13,347 nt of DNA. It comes from Prolixibacteraceae bacterium. Lineage in GTDB: Bacteria > Bacteroidota > Bacteroidia > Bacteroidales > Prolixibacteraceae. A model generated the notes under the pieces. The model saw only the letters and a list, made by a program, of their open reading frames with translations, was not told the origin of the DNA and did no database searches. Below, piece after piece: positions 7,314-13,347 of the stretch. Position 1 is the stretch's first letter; the number at the start of each line of letters is the position of its first letter. Both the position numbers and the translations under genes were made by a program. The DNA lies in assembly GCA_016788685.1 (NCBI GenBank), contig JAEUSS010000288.1, forward strand, positions 1-13,347. The letters are read 5' to 3'.

Positions 7314-9413
7314 TCAGCTGATTGAACTCCAGTTAAATTCGGTATTCTTCATTTTCAGGAGATGGTAAACCAGGATCTGGTTCTTCTGTTTTTCGAGTTT
7401 CGGATCATCGTCCAAAACATCGGAAGCCTGATTACGCGCGTGCTGCAATATTTCGCCATCGCGTCCCAAATTGGCAATCTTCAGCGAAAAGCCGACTCCA
7501 CTCTGCTGAGTCCCTTCCAGATCACCTGGACCGCGCAGCTGCATATCCACTTCGGCAATCTCAAAACCATCATTGGTACGAACCATCGTTTCGAGCCGCT
7601 TACGGCTTTCGTTGCTGATTTTGTACGCCGACATCAGCAAGCAGTACGACTGCTCGGCTCCGCGACCGACACGCCCGCGGAGCTGGTGTAACTGCGATAA
7701 GCCAAACCGCTCGGCACTCTCAATGATCATGACCGATGCGTTCGGCACATCAACGCCCACTTCAATCACCGTGGTAGCCACCATGATCTGAGTCTTTCCT
7801 TCTTTGAACAGATTCATTTCTGCATCTTTCTCAGCCGGTTTCATCTTACCATGCACCATGCTGATTGAATAGCGCGAAAACACCTGCTTCAGCAGTTCGT
7901 AACCGTTCTCTACGTTTTTCAGGTCAAGCTTTTCAGACTCTTTAATGAGCGGGTAAACCACATAAACCTGACGCCCGGCTTCTACCTGATTGCGAATAAA
8001 TTCGTACACCTGCTTCCGCCGGTTCTCGTAGTAATGCAACGTTTGTATCGGCTTCCGGCCGGGAGGCAGTTCGTCGATCACCGAAACATCCAGATCGCCA
8101 TAAACCGTCATGGCCAGTGTCCGCGGAATCGGGGTGGCGGTCATAACCAACACATGCGGCGGAATAAATTCATTCTTTTTCCAGAGTTTAGCACGCTGAG
8201 CCACTCCAAAGCGATGCTGTTCATCAACAATGACCAGTCCAAGTTTCTGAAAGATAACTTTGTCCTCAATCAGGGCATGTGTGCCGATGAGCAGCTGCAA
8301 ACTGCCATCTTCCAGCTGTTCGTGAATGATCCGGCGCCTGGCCACCCGGGTAGAGCCGGTCAGCAGGGCAATTTTAATTCCCAGGCCGTCAGTCATTTTT
8401 TTGATCGAATTATAATGCTGGATGGCCAGAATTTCAGTCGGCGCCATCAGGCTGACCTGGTAACCATTATCGAAGGCAATCAACGCCGTCATCAGGGCAA
8501 CCAGCGTTTTCCCGCTGCCTACATCACCCTGCAGCAAACGGTTCATCTGCTTGCCCGAACCCATATCTTTTCTGATCTCTTTGATCACTTTCTTCTGCGC
8601 ATTCGTCAGTTCAAACGGCAAATGACTGCTGTAAAATGTATTCAGGTTATAGCCCACCTGCGAAAACACAAATCCTTTGAATGAACCTTCGCGTTTGTGT
8701 TTCAGGCTCAATATTTTCAACTGAATGTAAAACAGCTCTTCAAATTTCAGCCTGAAAATGGCCGCTTTAAGCAGATTCGGATTTTCAGGAAAATGCACCT
8801 GCCTGAGTGCCAAAGGCAAGGACATAACTTTGATGCGCGAAATCAGGCCGGGCGGAAGCGTTTCGTAAATTTTCCCTTCGATGAGTGCCGACAAATTAAA
8901 CTGAAATTTATTCAACGTTTTACTTGTCAGAAACTTCTGTTTCATTTTTTCGGTCGTGTTGTAAAAGGCCTGAAACACGCCGGTGGTTATTGGTTTATTT
9001 TCGGCAGGCTCCAGTTCCGGATGAACCATATTCAGTTTTCCGCTGAAAACAGTTGGTTTTCCGAAAACAACATATGGTACATTGGGTTTGATGTTAGCTT
9101 TTACCCACTTGATTCCCTGAAACCACAACAGCTCCATCACTCCGGACTCGTCCCGAAAATGGGCAATCAGCCGCTGGCGGGCGCCCTCGCCTATTGTTTC
9201 GAACCTGACAATAATCCCCTTCAGCTGAATGTATGGCATGTTGTTTGTGACTTCAGAAATCTTATAAAATTTTGTCCGGTCGATGTATTTATAGGGGAAA
9301 TAATACAGGAGATCGTTGAAGGTAAATATCTTCAATTCCTTTTTAAGCAGTTCGGCACGTTGAGGTCCAACACCGGGCAAAAATTTTATATCCTGTTCCA
9401 GGTACTCTGACAT
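7314..9413 (-). CDS. recG: ATP-dependent DNA helicase RecG
   Basis: RecG remodels stalled replication forks and branch-migrates Holliday junctions. The protein from the chosen start is 699 residues, normal for Bacteroidota. It opens with a helix-hairpin-helix-like segment (FLPGVGPQRAELLKKEL, 11-27) and the wedge/OB domain, then helicase motifs: Walker A GDVGSGKT (296-303), DEQHRFG (397-403), TATPIPRT (425-432), the motif V region ATTVIEVGVDVPNAS, and QLRGRVGRG (577-585). The C-terminal region with the TRG motif (FEIAEVDMQLRGPGDLEGTQQSG) is intact. The open frame extends 39 codons further upstream to 9530, but MSEYLEQDIKFLPGVGP aligns with the usual RecG N-terminus and the extra residues look non-conserved. 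A TATATTTG box ends 4 nt before the ATG, so the transcript may be nearly leaderless. The gene is divergent from the ABC ATPase gene. Confidence 0.97.
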   Translation of the reverse strand: MSEYLEQDIKFLPGVGPQRAELLKKELKIFTFNDLLYYFPYKYIDRTKFYKISEVTNNMPYIQLKGIIVRFETIGEGARQRLIAHFRDESGVMELLWFQGIKWVKANIKPNVPYVVFGKPTVFSGKLNMVHPELEPAENKPITTGVFQAFYNTTEKMKQKFLTSKTLNKFQFNLSALIEGKIYETLPPGLISRIKVMSLPLALRQVHFPENPNLLKAAIFRLKFEELFYIQLKILSLKHKREGSFKGFVFSQVGYNLNTFYSSHLPFELTNAQKKVIKEIRKDMGSGKQMNRLLQGDVGSGKTLVALMTALIAFDNGYQVSLMAPTEILAIQHYNSIKKMTDGLGIKIALLTGSTRVARRRIIHEQLEDGSLQLLIGTHALIEDKVIFQKLGLVIVDEQHRFGVAQRAKLWKKNEFIPPHVLVMTATPIPRTLAMTVYGDLDVSVIDELPPGRKPIQTLHYYENRRKQVYEFIRNQVEAGRQVYVVYPLIKESEKLDLKNVENGYELLKQVFSRYSISMVHGKMKPAEKDAEMNLFKEGKTQIMVATTVIEVGVDVPNASVMIIESAERFGLSQLHQLRGRVGRGAEQSYCLLMSAYKISNESRKRLETMVRTNDGFEIAEVDMQLRGPGDLEGTQQSGVGFSLKIANLGRDGEILQHARNQASDVLDDDPKLEKQKNQILVYHLLKMKNTEFNWSSIS

Positions 9414-9417
9414 ACGG

Positions 9418-9425
9418 CAAATATA
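9418..9425 (-). promoter_or_regulatory. Candidate -7 box for recG
   Basis: The minus strand reads TATATTTG, an exact match to TAnnTTTG, ending 4 nt upstream of the recG ATG. Transcription would then begin at or next to the start codon. No TTTG is seen at the -33 position and the region is AT-rich, so chance occurrence is possible. Confidence 0.35.
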
Positions 9426-9507
9426 AAAATTATCTGCCTCTTGCCAGTTGACTCGCTTTTTTAAACGCTTTTGCGGAATGAATTTCAGGAGAGAAGCAAC
9501 AAAAAGA

Positions 9508-9515
9508 TATTTTTG
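9508..9515 (+). promoter_or_regulatory. Candidate -7 box for the ABC ATPase gene
   Basis: The plus strand reads TATTTTTG, an exact match to TAnnTTTG, with TTTC (one mismatch from TTTG) 21 nt upstream at 9483-9486. This would give a leader of about 135 nt before the ATG at 9657. It lies in the divergent spacer between recG and the ABC gene. Confidence 0.4.
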
Positions 9516-9656
9516 TGGTTTTACTCCCAAACATGACCGATTTTAATGAAAGAGTAAAAATTCAGAACAGATAAAAAAACTAAATGTTTCTCTGCCATCA
9601 AACTGTAATGAACTAAATCAGTCATAAACTAATTAAACTAAACAAATCAACCGAAC

Positions 9657-10355
9657 ATGGAAGCTGTTATCAAACTCGAAAAAATTGTAAAAAACTACAA
9701 AGTAGGCACTCAGGTCGTAAGAGCTTTGCGCTCCGTTTCGCTGACCATCAATAAAGGTGAGTACGTGGCCATTATGGGAGCATCGGGCTCGGGCAAATCA
9801 ACACTGATGAACGTAATTGGATGCCTGGACACGCCTACCAGCGGTTTTTACGAATTAAACAACCAGGATGTAAGCCATTTGACTGACGACGAACTGGCTG
9901 AAATCCGGAATAAAGAAATCGGGTTTGTGTTTCAGACCTTCAATTTATTACCTCGAAATACAGCTCTCGAAAATGTCATGCTGCCCTTGGTTTACGCCGG
10001 AATGAAAAAGCAGGAACGCATCATGAAAGCTGAAAAAATCTTAACTGAAGTTGGCCTGGCCGATCGTATCGAACACAAACCCAACGAGCTGTCGGGAGGA
10101 CAACGTCAGCGCGTGGCAGTAGCCCGTGCACTGGTGAACAACCCCTGCATTTTGCTGGCTGACGAGCCAACCGGCAACCTCGACTCCAAGATTTCCGAAG
10201 AAATTATGCAGCTGTTCGCCGAAATTCACCGCAAGGGAAACACACTGATTGTGGTAACCCACGAGGAAGACATTGCTAACCATGCGCACCGCATCATTCG
10301 CCTGAAAGACGGAGAGATTGATTCGGATCATGTGAACCCGAATCCGGTTTACTAA
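9657..10355 (+). CDS. ABC transporter ATP-binding protein (MacB/LolD/FtsE-like), no adjacent permease
   Basis: This 232-residue protein is a complete ABC ATPase subunit. Walker [10 protein letters not shown] (41-49), Q-loop VFQTFNLLP (Q93), signature LSGGQRQR (145-152), Walker B ILLADEP (165-171), D-loop and switch His202 are all intact. The segment [13 protein letters not shown] and the overall pattern place it in the MacB/LolD/FtsE group, which works with FtsX-like permeases in lipoprotein release, antimicrobial peptide or macrolide export, or cell division control. Exact substrate cannot be told. No permease is adjacent: upstream is divergent recG and downstream is an adenosyltransferase, so its partner must be encoded elsewhere. 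The start ATG has only AT-rich sequence upstream and no Shine-Dalgarno site. An inverted repeat spans its stop codon (10343-10371). Confidence 0.93.
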   Translation: MEAVIKLEKIVKNYKVGTQVVRALRSVSLTINKGEYVAIMGASGSGKSTLMNVIGCLDTPTSGFYELNNQDVSHLTDDELAEIRNKEIGFVFQTFNLLPRNTALENVMLPLVYAGMKKQERIMKAEKILTEVGLADRIEHKPNELSGGQRQRVAVARALVNNPCILLADEPTGNLDSKISEEIMQLFAEIHRKGNTLIVVTHEEDIANHAHRIIRLKDGEIDSDHVNPNPVY

Positions 10356-10371
10356 ACGTCAGATAACCGGA
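10343..10371 (+). other. Stem-loop across the ABC gene stop codon
   Basis: TCCGGTT (10343-10349) pairs with AACCGGA (10365-10371) around a 15-nt loop holding the stop codon. No T-run follows, so it is not a standard terminator; it could protect or attenuate the transcript before the adenosyltransferase gene. Seven pairs could also arise by chance. Confidence 0.3.
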
Positions 10372-10450
10372 ACGAATGAGAAGATAAAACATTCTGCTGC
10401 TATTTCATCTGGCAACAATCAAGCAGAAAATACTGAAATTACAAACTAAA

Positions 10451-11008
10451 ATGAAAATATATACACGCACAGGAGACGACGGAACTACCGGACTAATTGG
10501 TGGCTCACGAGTCAAAAAATACAACATCAGGCTCGAGGCCTATGGTACGGTTGACGAGCTAAACTCCTACATTGGCCTGATCCGATCGATGCAAACCAAT
10601 GAACTTGCCGACAAAACACTGGGAATCATCCAGAACAAACTCTTTGTGATCGGAGCGCATCTGGCCACTGAAGATTCGATTGCTCTGATCAAAAAACAAA
10701 TGCCGGTAGTAAAGCCGGATATTGAATTGCTGGAACAGGAAATGGACCGGATGAACAGCGAGTTGCCCGAACTGCGGAACTTCATCTTGCCGGGAGGATG
10801 CCAGGCTTCTTCATTTTGCCACGTGGCCCGTACGGTATGCCGCAGGGCCGAGCGTCGCATCGTCGAACTTTCAGAGAAGAACGACGTGGACGCCAACCTG
10901 ATTAAGTTCATAAACCGCTTGTCTGATTATCTTTTCGTGCTTTCAAGAAAGGTATCTTTAGATCAGAAAGCCCCTGAAATTCTGTGGTCTCCGGAGATTA
11001 TAGAATAA
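10451..11008 (+). CDS. Cob(I)alamin / corrinoid adenosyltransferase, PduO type
   Basis: The enzyme transfers the adenosyl group of ATP to cob(I)alamin (or cobyrinic acid derivatives) to make the coenzyme B12 form used by radical mutases. The 185-residue length is usual for the single-domain trimeric four-helix PduO/MMAB family. The N-terminal ATP-binding motif YTRTGDDGTTGLIGG (4-18), VDELNSYIG (34-42), PGGCQASSFCHVARTVCRRAERR (114-136, shown by its CRRAER core) and NRLSDYLFVLSR (155-166) are all present. Neighbours are not cobalamin genes, so the family is clear but the physiological corrinoid substrate is not. The gene starts 95 nt after the ABC gene, without a clear promoter or Shine-Dalgarno site; co-transcription with the ABC gene is possible. 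No pdu genes are nearby, so no pduO symbol is given. Confidence 0.93.
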   Translation: MKIYTRTGDDGTTGLIGGSRVKKYNIRLEAYGTVDELNSYIGLIRSMQTNELADKTLGIIQNKLFVIGAHLATEDSIALIKKQMPVVKPDIELLEQEMDRMNSELPELRNFILPGGCQASSFCHVARTVCRRAERRIVELSEKNDVDANLIKFINRLSDYLFVLSRKVSLDQKAPEILWSPEIIE

Positions 11009-11020
11009 ATGTCCGAGATG

Positions 11021-11050
11021 TTTGAAGAAACCGTTTTTTTGTTATATTCG
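11021..11050 (+). promoter_or_regulatory. Candidate promoter of the DUF2795 gene
   Basis: TTTG at 11021-11024 and TATATTCG at 11043-11050 (one mismatch from TAnnTTTG) are separated by 18 nt, close to the usual 19-21 of Bacteroidota promoters. The start site would be near 11057, leaving about 41 nt before the ATG at 11098. Confidence 0.45.
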
Positions 11051-11097
11051 CAAAAGTTTAAAAAACCGAGTTAATTACCTCCTAATTTATAAAAGAT

Positions 11098-11319
11098 ATG
11101 TACTGGACACTTGAATTAGCCTCAAAATTAGAGGACGCCCCTTGGCCAGCAAGCAAAGATGAATTGATTGATTTTGCCATCCGAAGTGGAGCTCCGCTGG
11201 AAGTTATTGAAAATTTGCAGGAGATTGAAGATGAAGGAGAAATTTATGAAAGTATTGAAGACATCTGGCCTGACTATCCAAGTAAAGATGATTTCTTTTT
11301 CAATGAAGACGAATACTAA
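11098..11319 (+). CDS. DUF2795 family small acidic protein
   Basis: This 73-residue protein begins MYWTLELASKLEDAPWPASK and ends WPDYPSKDDFFFNEDEY. I recognise it as the DUF2795 protein that is very strongly conserved across Bacteroidota, but its function is not known to me. It is rich in Asp and Glu, with no signal peptide, membrane segment or metal-binding motif, so it should be soluble and cytosolic; the acidic C-terminal tail could mediate binding to a basic partner. The length matches relatives. It appears to form its own unit, with a candidate promoter at 11021-11050 and an intrinsic terminator starting 17 nt after the stop. Confidence 0.9.
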   Translation: MYWTLELASKLEDAPWPASKDELIDFAIRSGAPLEVIENLQEIEDEGEIYESIEDIWPDYPSKDDFFFNEDEY

Positions 11320-11335
11320 TTTTTCGTAAACATAC

Positions 11336-11371
11336 AAAAACGCAAGGTCAAAAGCCTTGCGTTTTTGTTTT
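11336..11371 (+). terminator. Intrinsic terminator of the DUF2795 gene
   Basis: CGCAAGG (11341-11347) pairs with CCTTGCG (11355-11361) around a 7-nt loop, with A5 before and T5GT4 after. The stem can extend through the A/T flanks. It starts 17 nt after the DUF2795 stop. The A-run in front makes it potentially bidirectional, but no minus-strand gene ends here. Confidence 0.92.
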
Positions 11372-11400
11372 CAGATAAATCCCTGCACCAACCGATCACC

Positions 11401-11496
11401 GGAGCGAAAAACACCCCTCTGCGGTATGATACCCCCGCTCCACAAGGCTTTACACTTCTGCACAAGCTTAACACCCCTAACTCAATCCTCGCCCCC
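11401..11496. repeat. C-rich block with short direct and inverted repeats
   Basis: AACACCCCT occurs at 11410-11418 and 11470-11478, and CCCCC at 11432-11436 and 11492-11496; both pairs are spaced exactly 60 bp. CACAAG at 11441 and 11461 starts two similar 20-bp units. GGAGCG (11401-11406) is complementary to CGCTCC (11436-11441), enclosing the palindrome GGTATGATACC (11423-11433). The strand bias and nested pairing resemble a decayed repetitive or structured element. No transposase or flanking duplication was seen. Confidence 0.4.
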
Positions 11497-11693
11497 AACT
11501 TTTGCTAAACTATACTAAACCCGAACATACCTATCTGAAAAAAAACTATAGTTTCATTTATTAAAACGACAACGTTCATGTAAGAATTCGACTGTTTCGT
11601 TTATTTTGCCGGTAAACGTAATGCAAATCCGACTTGTTTGATATAATTTCAGGCGCTTATTTTTCTAATTTATGCGATACAAAACCAACGGTT

Positions 11694-12170
11694 ATGGAGA
11701 ACAAAATCAATTATTTAATTCCGGAAGAGGTAGTAACCCTGGCAACAGCAAAACTAGGCGAGGTTGCTGAAATATTAAAACCATACCTGATAACACTCAC
11801 CGCGGCTCAGCGAATGGAACTACCCAAAATGAATGATGATACGCTCCCGTTTGTTCTGCAATGCCTCGAATATTGCCAATCGAATCCGGAATTCGCTCCT
11901 ATTTACATTGATTTTAACCGGCAACACGAAGGCATAAAAACTTTCGAGCAATTGCTCCCGCTTTACCACATCGCGCAGCAACTTGGGAGCAACCTGAACG
12001 ACACCATCACACAAGCCGGATCTGAAAGTTTTACCAGCTCGTTAAGCTACTTCAATTCGGTAAAGTACGCCACTAAAATGGGCGCTCCCGGAGCCAAAGC
12101 CATTGCCGAAGATTTGAGCAGACTGTTAGTCCGCCAAAACAAGTCCGTTCCCATCCCGGGCAACAACTAA
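11694..12170 (+). CDS. Uncharacterised helical protein
   Basis: I do not recognise this 158-residue protein. It starts MENKINYLIPEEVVTLATAK, has no signal peptide or strong membrane segment, and looks largely alpha-helical. Noticeable segments are LEYCQSNPEFAPIYIDFNRQ (about 63-82), a helical stretch FEQLLPLYHIAQQLGSNLNDTITQ, and a C-terminal AKMGAPGAKAIAEDLSRLLVRQ region. Two cysteines sit in the middle; there is no CxxC, no HExxH and no nucleotide-binding loop. The frame opens further upstream at a TTG (11634), but the ATG at 11694 is preferred because it is the first ATG and the upstream residues look non-coding. It stands alone, convergent with the DJ-1-like gene 57 bp away, and no terminator is obvious. 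A promoter-like TTTG/TATTTTTC pair lies at 11637-11665. Confidence 0.75.
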   Translation: MENKINYLIPEEVVTLATAKLGEVAEILKPYLITLTAAQRMELPKMNDDTLPFVLQCLEYCQSNPEFAPIYIDFNRQHEGIKTFEQLLPLYHIAQQLGSNLNDTITQAGSESFTSSLSYFNSVKYATKMGAPGAKAIAEDLSRLLVRQNKSVPIPGNN

Positions 12171-12227
12171 ATCCCGGACTTTCCCGCTGCCGGATTCCGC
12201 GCCCAATCTTCGGCATCATGCATATGC

Positions 12228-12803
12228 TCAAATCTCGATTTTAGCACCCATCACTTTCAGAAATTCGCGGATAAAACTCGGATGGGCTGGCCATGCGGGC
12301 GAGGTTACCAAATTCCCATCAACAAAAGCTCCATTAACCGGGATGGACTGAAATTCGCCTCCGGCCAACGTAACTTCAGGTCCCACCGCCGGATAAGCTG
12401 TCAACTTTCGTCCCCGGACAACTCCTGCAGCTGTTAAAATCTGAATGCCATGACAAATGGCCGCAACGGGCAAATTCTTCGTAAAAAAATACTTCACCAT
12501 ATCAATCACTTTTTCGTTCAGCCGCAAATATTCGGGCGCCCTTCCACCGGCAATGATCAACCCGGCGTAATCGCTGACGCGAACATCGTCGAAACTATAG
12601 TTCAACGTAAAATGATGCCCGGGCTTTTCGGAATAAGTCTGATCACCTTCAAAATCGTGGATTGCTGTTTTAACCGTGTCGCCCTTCTTTTTGCCGGGAC
12701 AAACAGCGTGAACTTCGTAACCAACCATTTCAAGCATCTGAAACGGCACCATGGTTTCGTAATCTTCAGTAAAATCACCGGTCAGGAATAGTACTTTTTT
12801 CAT
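12228..12803 (-). CDS. DJ-1/PfpI family protein (class I glutamine amidotransferase-like fold)
   Basis: The 191-residue protein has the DJ-1/PfpI fold. [16 protein letters not shown] carries the family acidic residue (Glu14 or Glu16), [12 protein letters not shown] (83-94) is typical of the PfpI/DJ-1D branch, and the nucleophile elbow [10 protein letters not shown] gives Cys117 followed by His118. Related proteins have been reported as peptidases, chaperones, glyoxalase III or protein deglycases, and several of those activities are disputed, so no specific reaction is assigned. There is no signal peptide, which implies a cytosolic protein. A VOC-family gene lies upstream on the same strand, but a strong hairpin separates them, so they are probably separate units. 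No clear Shine-Dalgarno or promoter is seen in front of the ATG. Confidence 0.9.
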   Translation of the reverse strand: MKKVLFLTGDFTEDYETMVPFQMLEMVGYEVHAVCPGKKKGDTVKTAIHDFEGDQTYSEKPGHHFTLNYSFDDVRVSDYAGLIIAGGRAPEYLRLNEKVIDMVKYFFTKNLPVAAICHGIQILTAAGVVRGRKLTAYPAVGPEVTLAGGEFQSIPVNGAFVDGNLVTSPAWPAHPSFIREFLKVMGAKIEI

Positions 12804-12948
12804 GTTTTCAGATTTTTAGTGTATACGAATCAAAATCTCTGTTTTCTGGATATGTGTTCTTTTCACAAATTCCCAGACATCTTAAAGTTACGAAGCTTTT
12901 TGATCCGGATGCCGCCACCCTCCGATTTTTTCTCAGACGGCAAACAGA

Positions 12949-12996
12949 AAGAAGAAAGCGGCTGAGCTCCGGATTTGCTTCCGAGTTCAGCCGCTT
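12949..12996 (-). terminator. Strong hairpin, likely terminator of the VOC gene
   Basis: AGCGGCTGAGCTC (12957-12969) and GAGTTCAGCCGCT (12983-12995) form a 13-bp stem. On the minus strand there is one A-C mismatch; on the plus strand this is a G-U pair, so the plus-strand hairpin is perfect. The minus strand continues TTCTTCTTTCTGTTT, and the hairpin begins 27 nt past the VOC stop. It is therefore most likely the VOC terminator, although the T-run is interrupted by C. Confidence 0.6.
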
Positions 12997-13022
12997 CGCC
13001 TGCAAAAGTCTACTCTTGAGAC

Positions 13023-13347
13023 TTATTTCGGGCCCATCAACTCAATGAAAGTTCCGTCGGGGTCTTGTATCAGCACAAAATCACGGTTTTCATCGAGTTT
13101 TACAGGGGTTACACCGAGAGTTTTGACGTTGTATTTTCTGATGCGTTCCAGTATCGGCGTCATCGATTTCACATAAATGGTTACGTACTGCATTCCGGTA
13201 TCGTCGGGCACATAAGTTTGCTTTGGATGCGCGGCCTTTTTGCCAAACGACATCAGTTTCCATTCCTGAGCGTTTTCACTGTTTTCGAGTTTCAGCACCT
13301 TCACATCAAAGCGGTTACCGTTGCTTAGTCCCAGATCTTTGGCCTTT
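13023..13347 (-). CDS. VOC family protein, glyoxalase/bleomycin-resistance type (partial, N-terminus beyond window)
   Basis: The frame is open to the right edge; the visible 107 residues run from KAKDLGLSNG through to the stop, so the N-terminal part is missing. The C-terminal half shows the VOC beta-alpha-beta-beta-beta pattern: MQYVTIYVKSMTPILERI, then FVLIQDPDGTFIELMGPK. The Glu of FIELMGP is a typical metal ligand and DPDG the usual turn. VOC proteins include glyoxalase I, dioxygenases, epimerases and antibiotic-binding proteins, so the substrate is unknown. A GTG within the frame at 13304 is not taken as the start, because the protein upstream continues in frame with family-like residues. 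A strong hairpin follows the stop. Confidence 0.8.
   Translation of the reverse strand, partial: KAKDLGLSNGNRFDVKVLKLENSENAQEWKLMSFGKKAAHPKQTYVPDDTGMQYVTIYVKSMTPILERIRKYNVKTLGVTPVKLDENRDFVLIQDPDGTFIELMGPK

Larger units (their letters stand above)
11320..11693. other. Intergenic region with terminator, C-rich repeats and a 12-bp palindrome
   Basis: No gene is supported in these 374 bases. After the DUF2795 terminator comes a C-rich block (11391-11500) with short repeats and nested inverted repeats, listed separately. Then an AT-rich part holds the perfect palindrome AAACTATAGTTT (11543-11554). Just before the next gene, TTTG (11637-11640) and TATTTTTC (11658-11665) resemble a promoter, with a short 17-nt spacer and one mismatch in the -7 box. 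Confidence 0.55.

Noticed and set aside
9414..9530. A 39-codon N-terminal extension of RecG
   Set aside because: The downstream start matches the usual RecG N-terminus, and the extension overlaps the divergent promoter region.
11076..11084. CCTCC-containing stretch just before the DUF2795 start
   Set aside because: It is the anti-Shine-Dalgarno rather than the Shine-Dalgarno sense, so it cannot act as a ribosome binding site; probably coincidence.
11316..11498. A 60-codon minus-strand frame over the DUF2795 terminator and the C-rich block
   Set aside because: It covers a clear terminator and repeat block, and its residues resemble no family.
11634..11693. A TTG-initiated N-terminal extension of the uncharacterised protein
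   Set aside because: An ATG is available at 11694 and the extension overlaps the promoter-like elements.
12171..12227. Possible bidirectional terminator between the convergent orphan and DJ-1-like genes
   Set aside because: Only very short self-complementary bits (for example CGG/CCG and GCAT/ATGC) are present and no T-run follows.
12808..13005. A 65-codon open frame on the minus strand between the DJ-1-like and VOC genes
   Set aside because: It runs through the strong hairpin at 12957-12995, has no recognisable protein features, and looks like a chance open frame.

Overview
The window looks like an ordinary chromosomal segment of a Bacteroidota bacterium, probably a Bacteroidales or Marinilabiliales relative. 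The evidence is a SoxR-reducing RseC-family gene directly upstream of an rnfBCDGEA cluster, a very conserved 73-residue DUF2795 protein, a RecG of about 699 residues, weak or missing Shine-Dalgarno sites at most starts, and several promoter-like boxes close to the Bacteroidota -7 consensus TAnnTTTG. I saw no rRNA, tRNA, CRISPR array, transposase, integrase, phage gene or toxin-antitoxin pair.

Region 1 (1-5317, minus strand) is a seven-gene operon transcribed right to left: rseC, rnfB, rnfC, rnfD, rnfG, rnfE, rnfA. RnfA runs off the left edge. Gaps are 28 nt or less and rnfG and rnfE overlap by 4 nt. The six Rnf proteins form the membrane ferredoxin:NAD+ oxidoreductase, which moves Na+ or H+ while passing electrons between ferredoxin and NAD+. 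The expected iron-sulfur cysteines (RnfB, RnfC, RnfA/E) and the covalent-FMN threonine motifs (RnfD, RnfG) are all visible. RseC is a small membrane protein with an N-terminal Cys cluster.

Region 2 (5318-5898) is an AT-rich non-coding stretch. It holds the likely operon promoter, some short repeats and, at its left-numbered far end, the terminator of the next gene.

Region 3 (5899-9413, minus strand) has a secreted C1-family (bleomycin hydrolase/aminopeptidase C-like) peptidase and recG, separated by a 161-bp spacer with a perfect 15-bp palindrome. recG is divergent from region 4.

Region 4 (9657-11371, plus strand) has a MacB/LolD-type ABC ATPase without a permease, a PduO-type corrinoid adenosyltransferase, and the DUF2795 gene followed by a clear intrinsic terminator.

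Region 5 (11372-13347) has a C-rich structured intergenic stretch, an uncharacterised helical 158-residue protein on the plus strand, and then, on the minus strand, a DJ-1/PfpI-family protein and the C-terminal part of a VOC (glyoxalase-like) protein, with a strong hairpin between them.

I do not see a convincing undescribed system. The most useful leads are the RseC-Rnf linkage, the Asn-to-Asp change in the C1 peptidase, the palindrome upstream of that peptidase, the orphan hypothetical protein, and the structured repeat region at 11391-11500. Four start positions were moved downstream of the longest open frame: the peptidase (7152), recG (9413) and the hypothetical gene (11694) on protein or start-codon grounds, while rnfC is kept at a GTG start.
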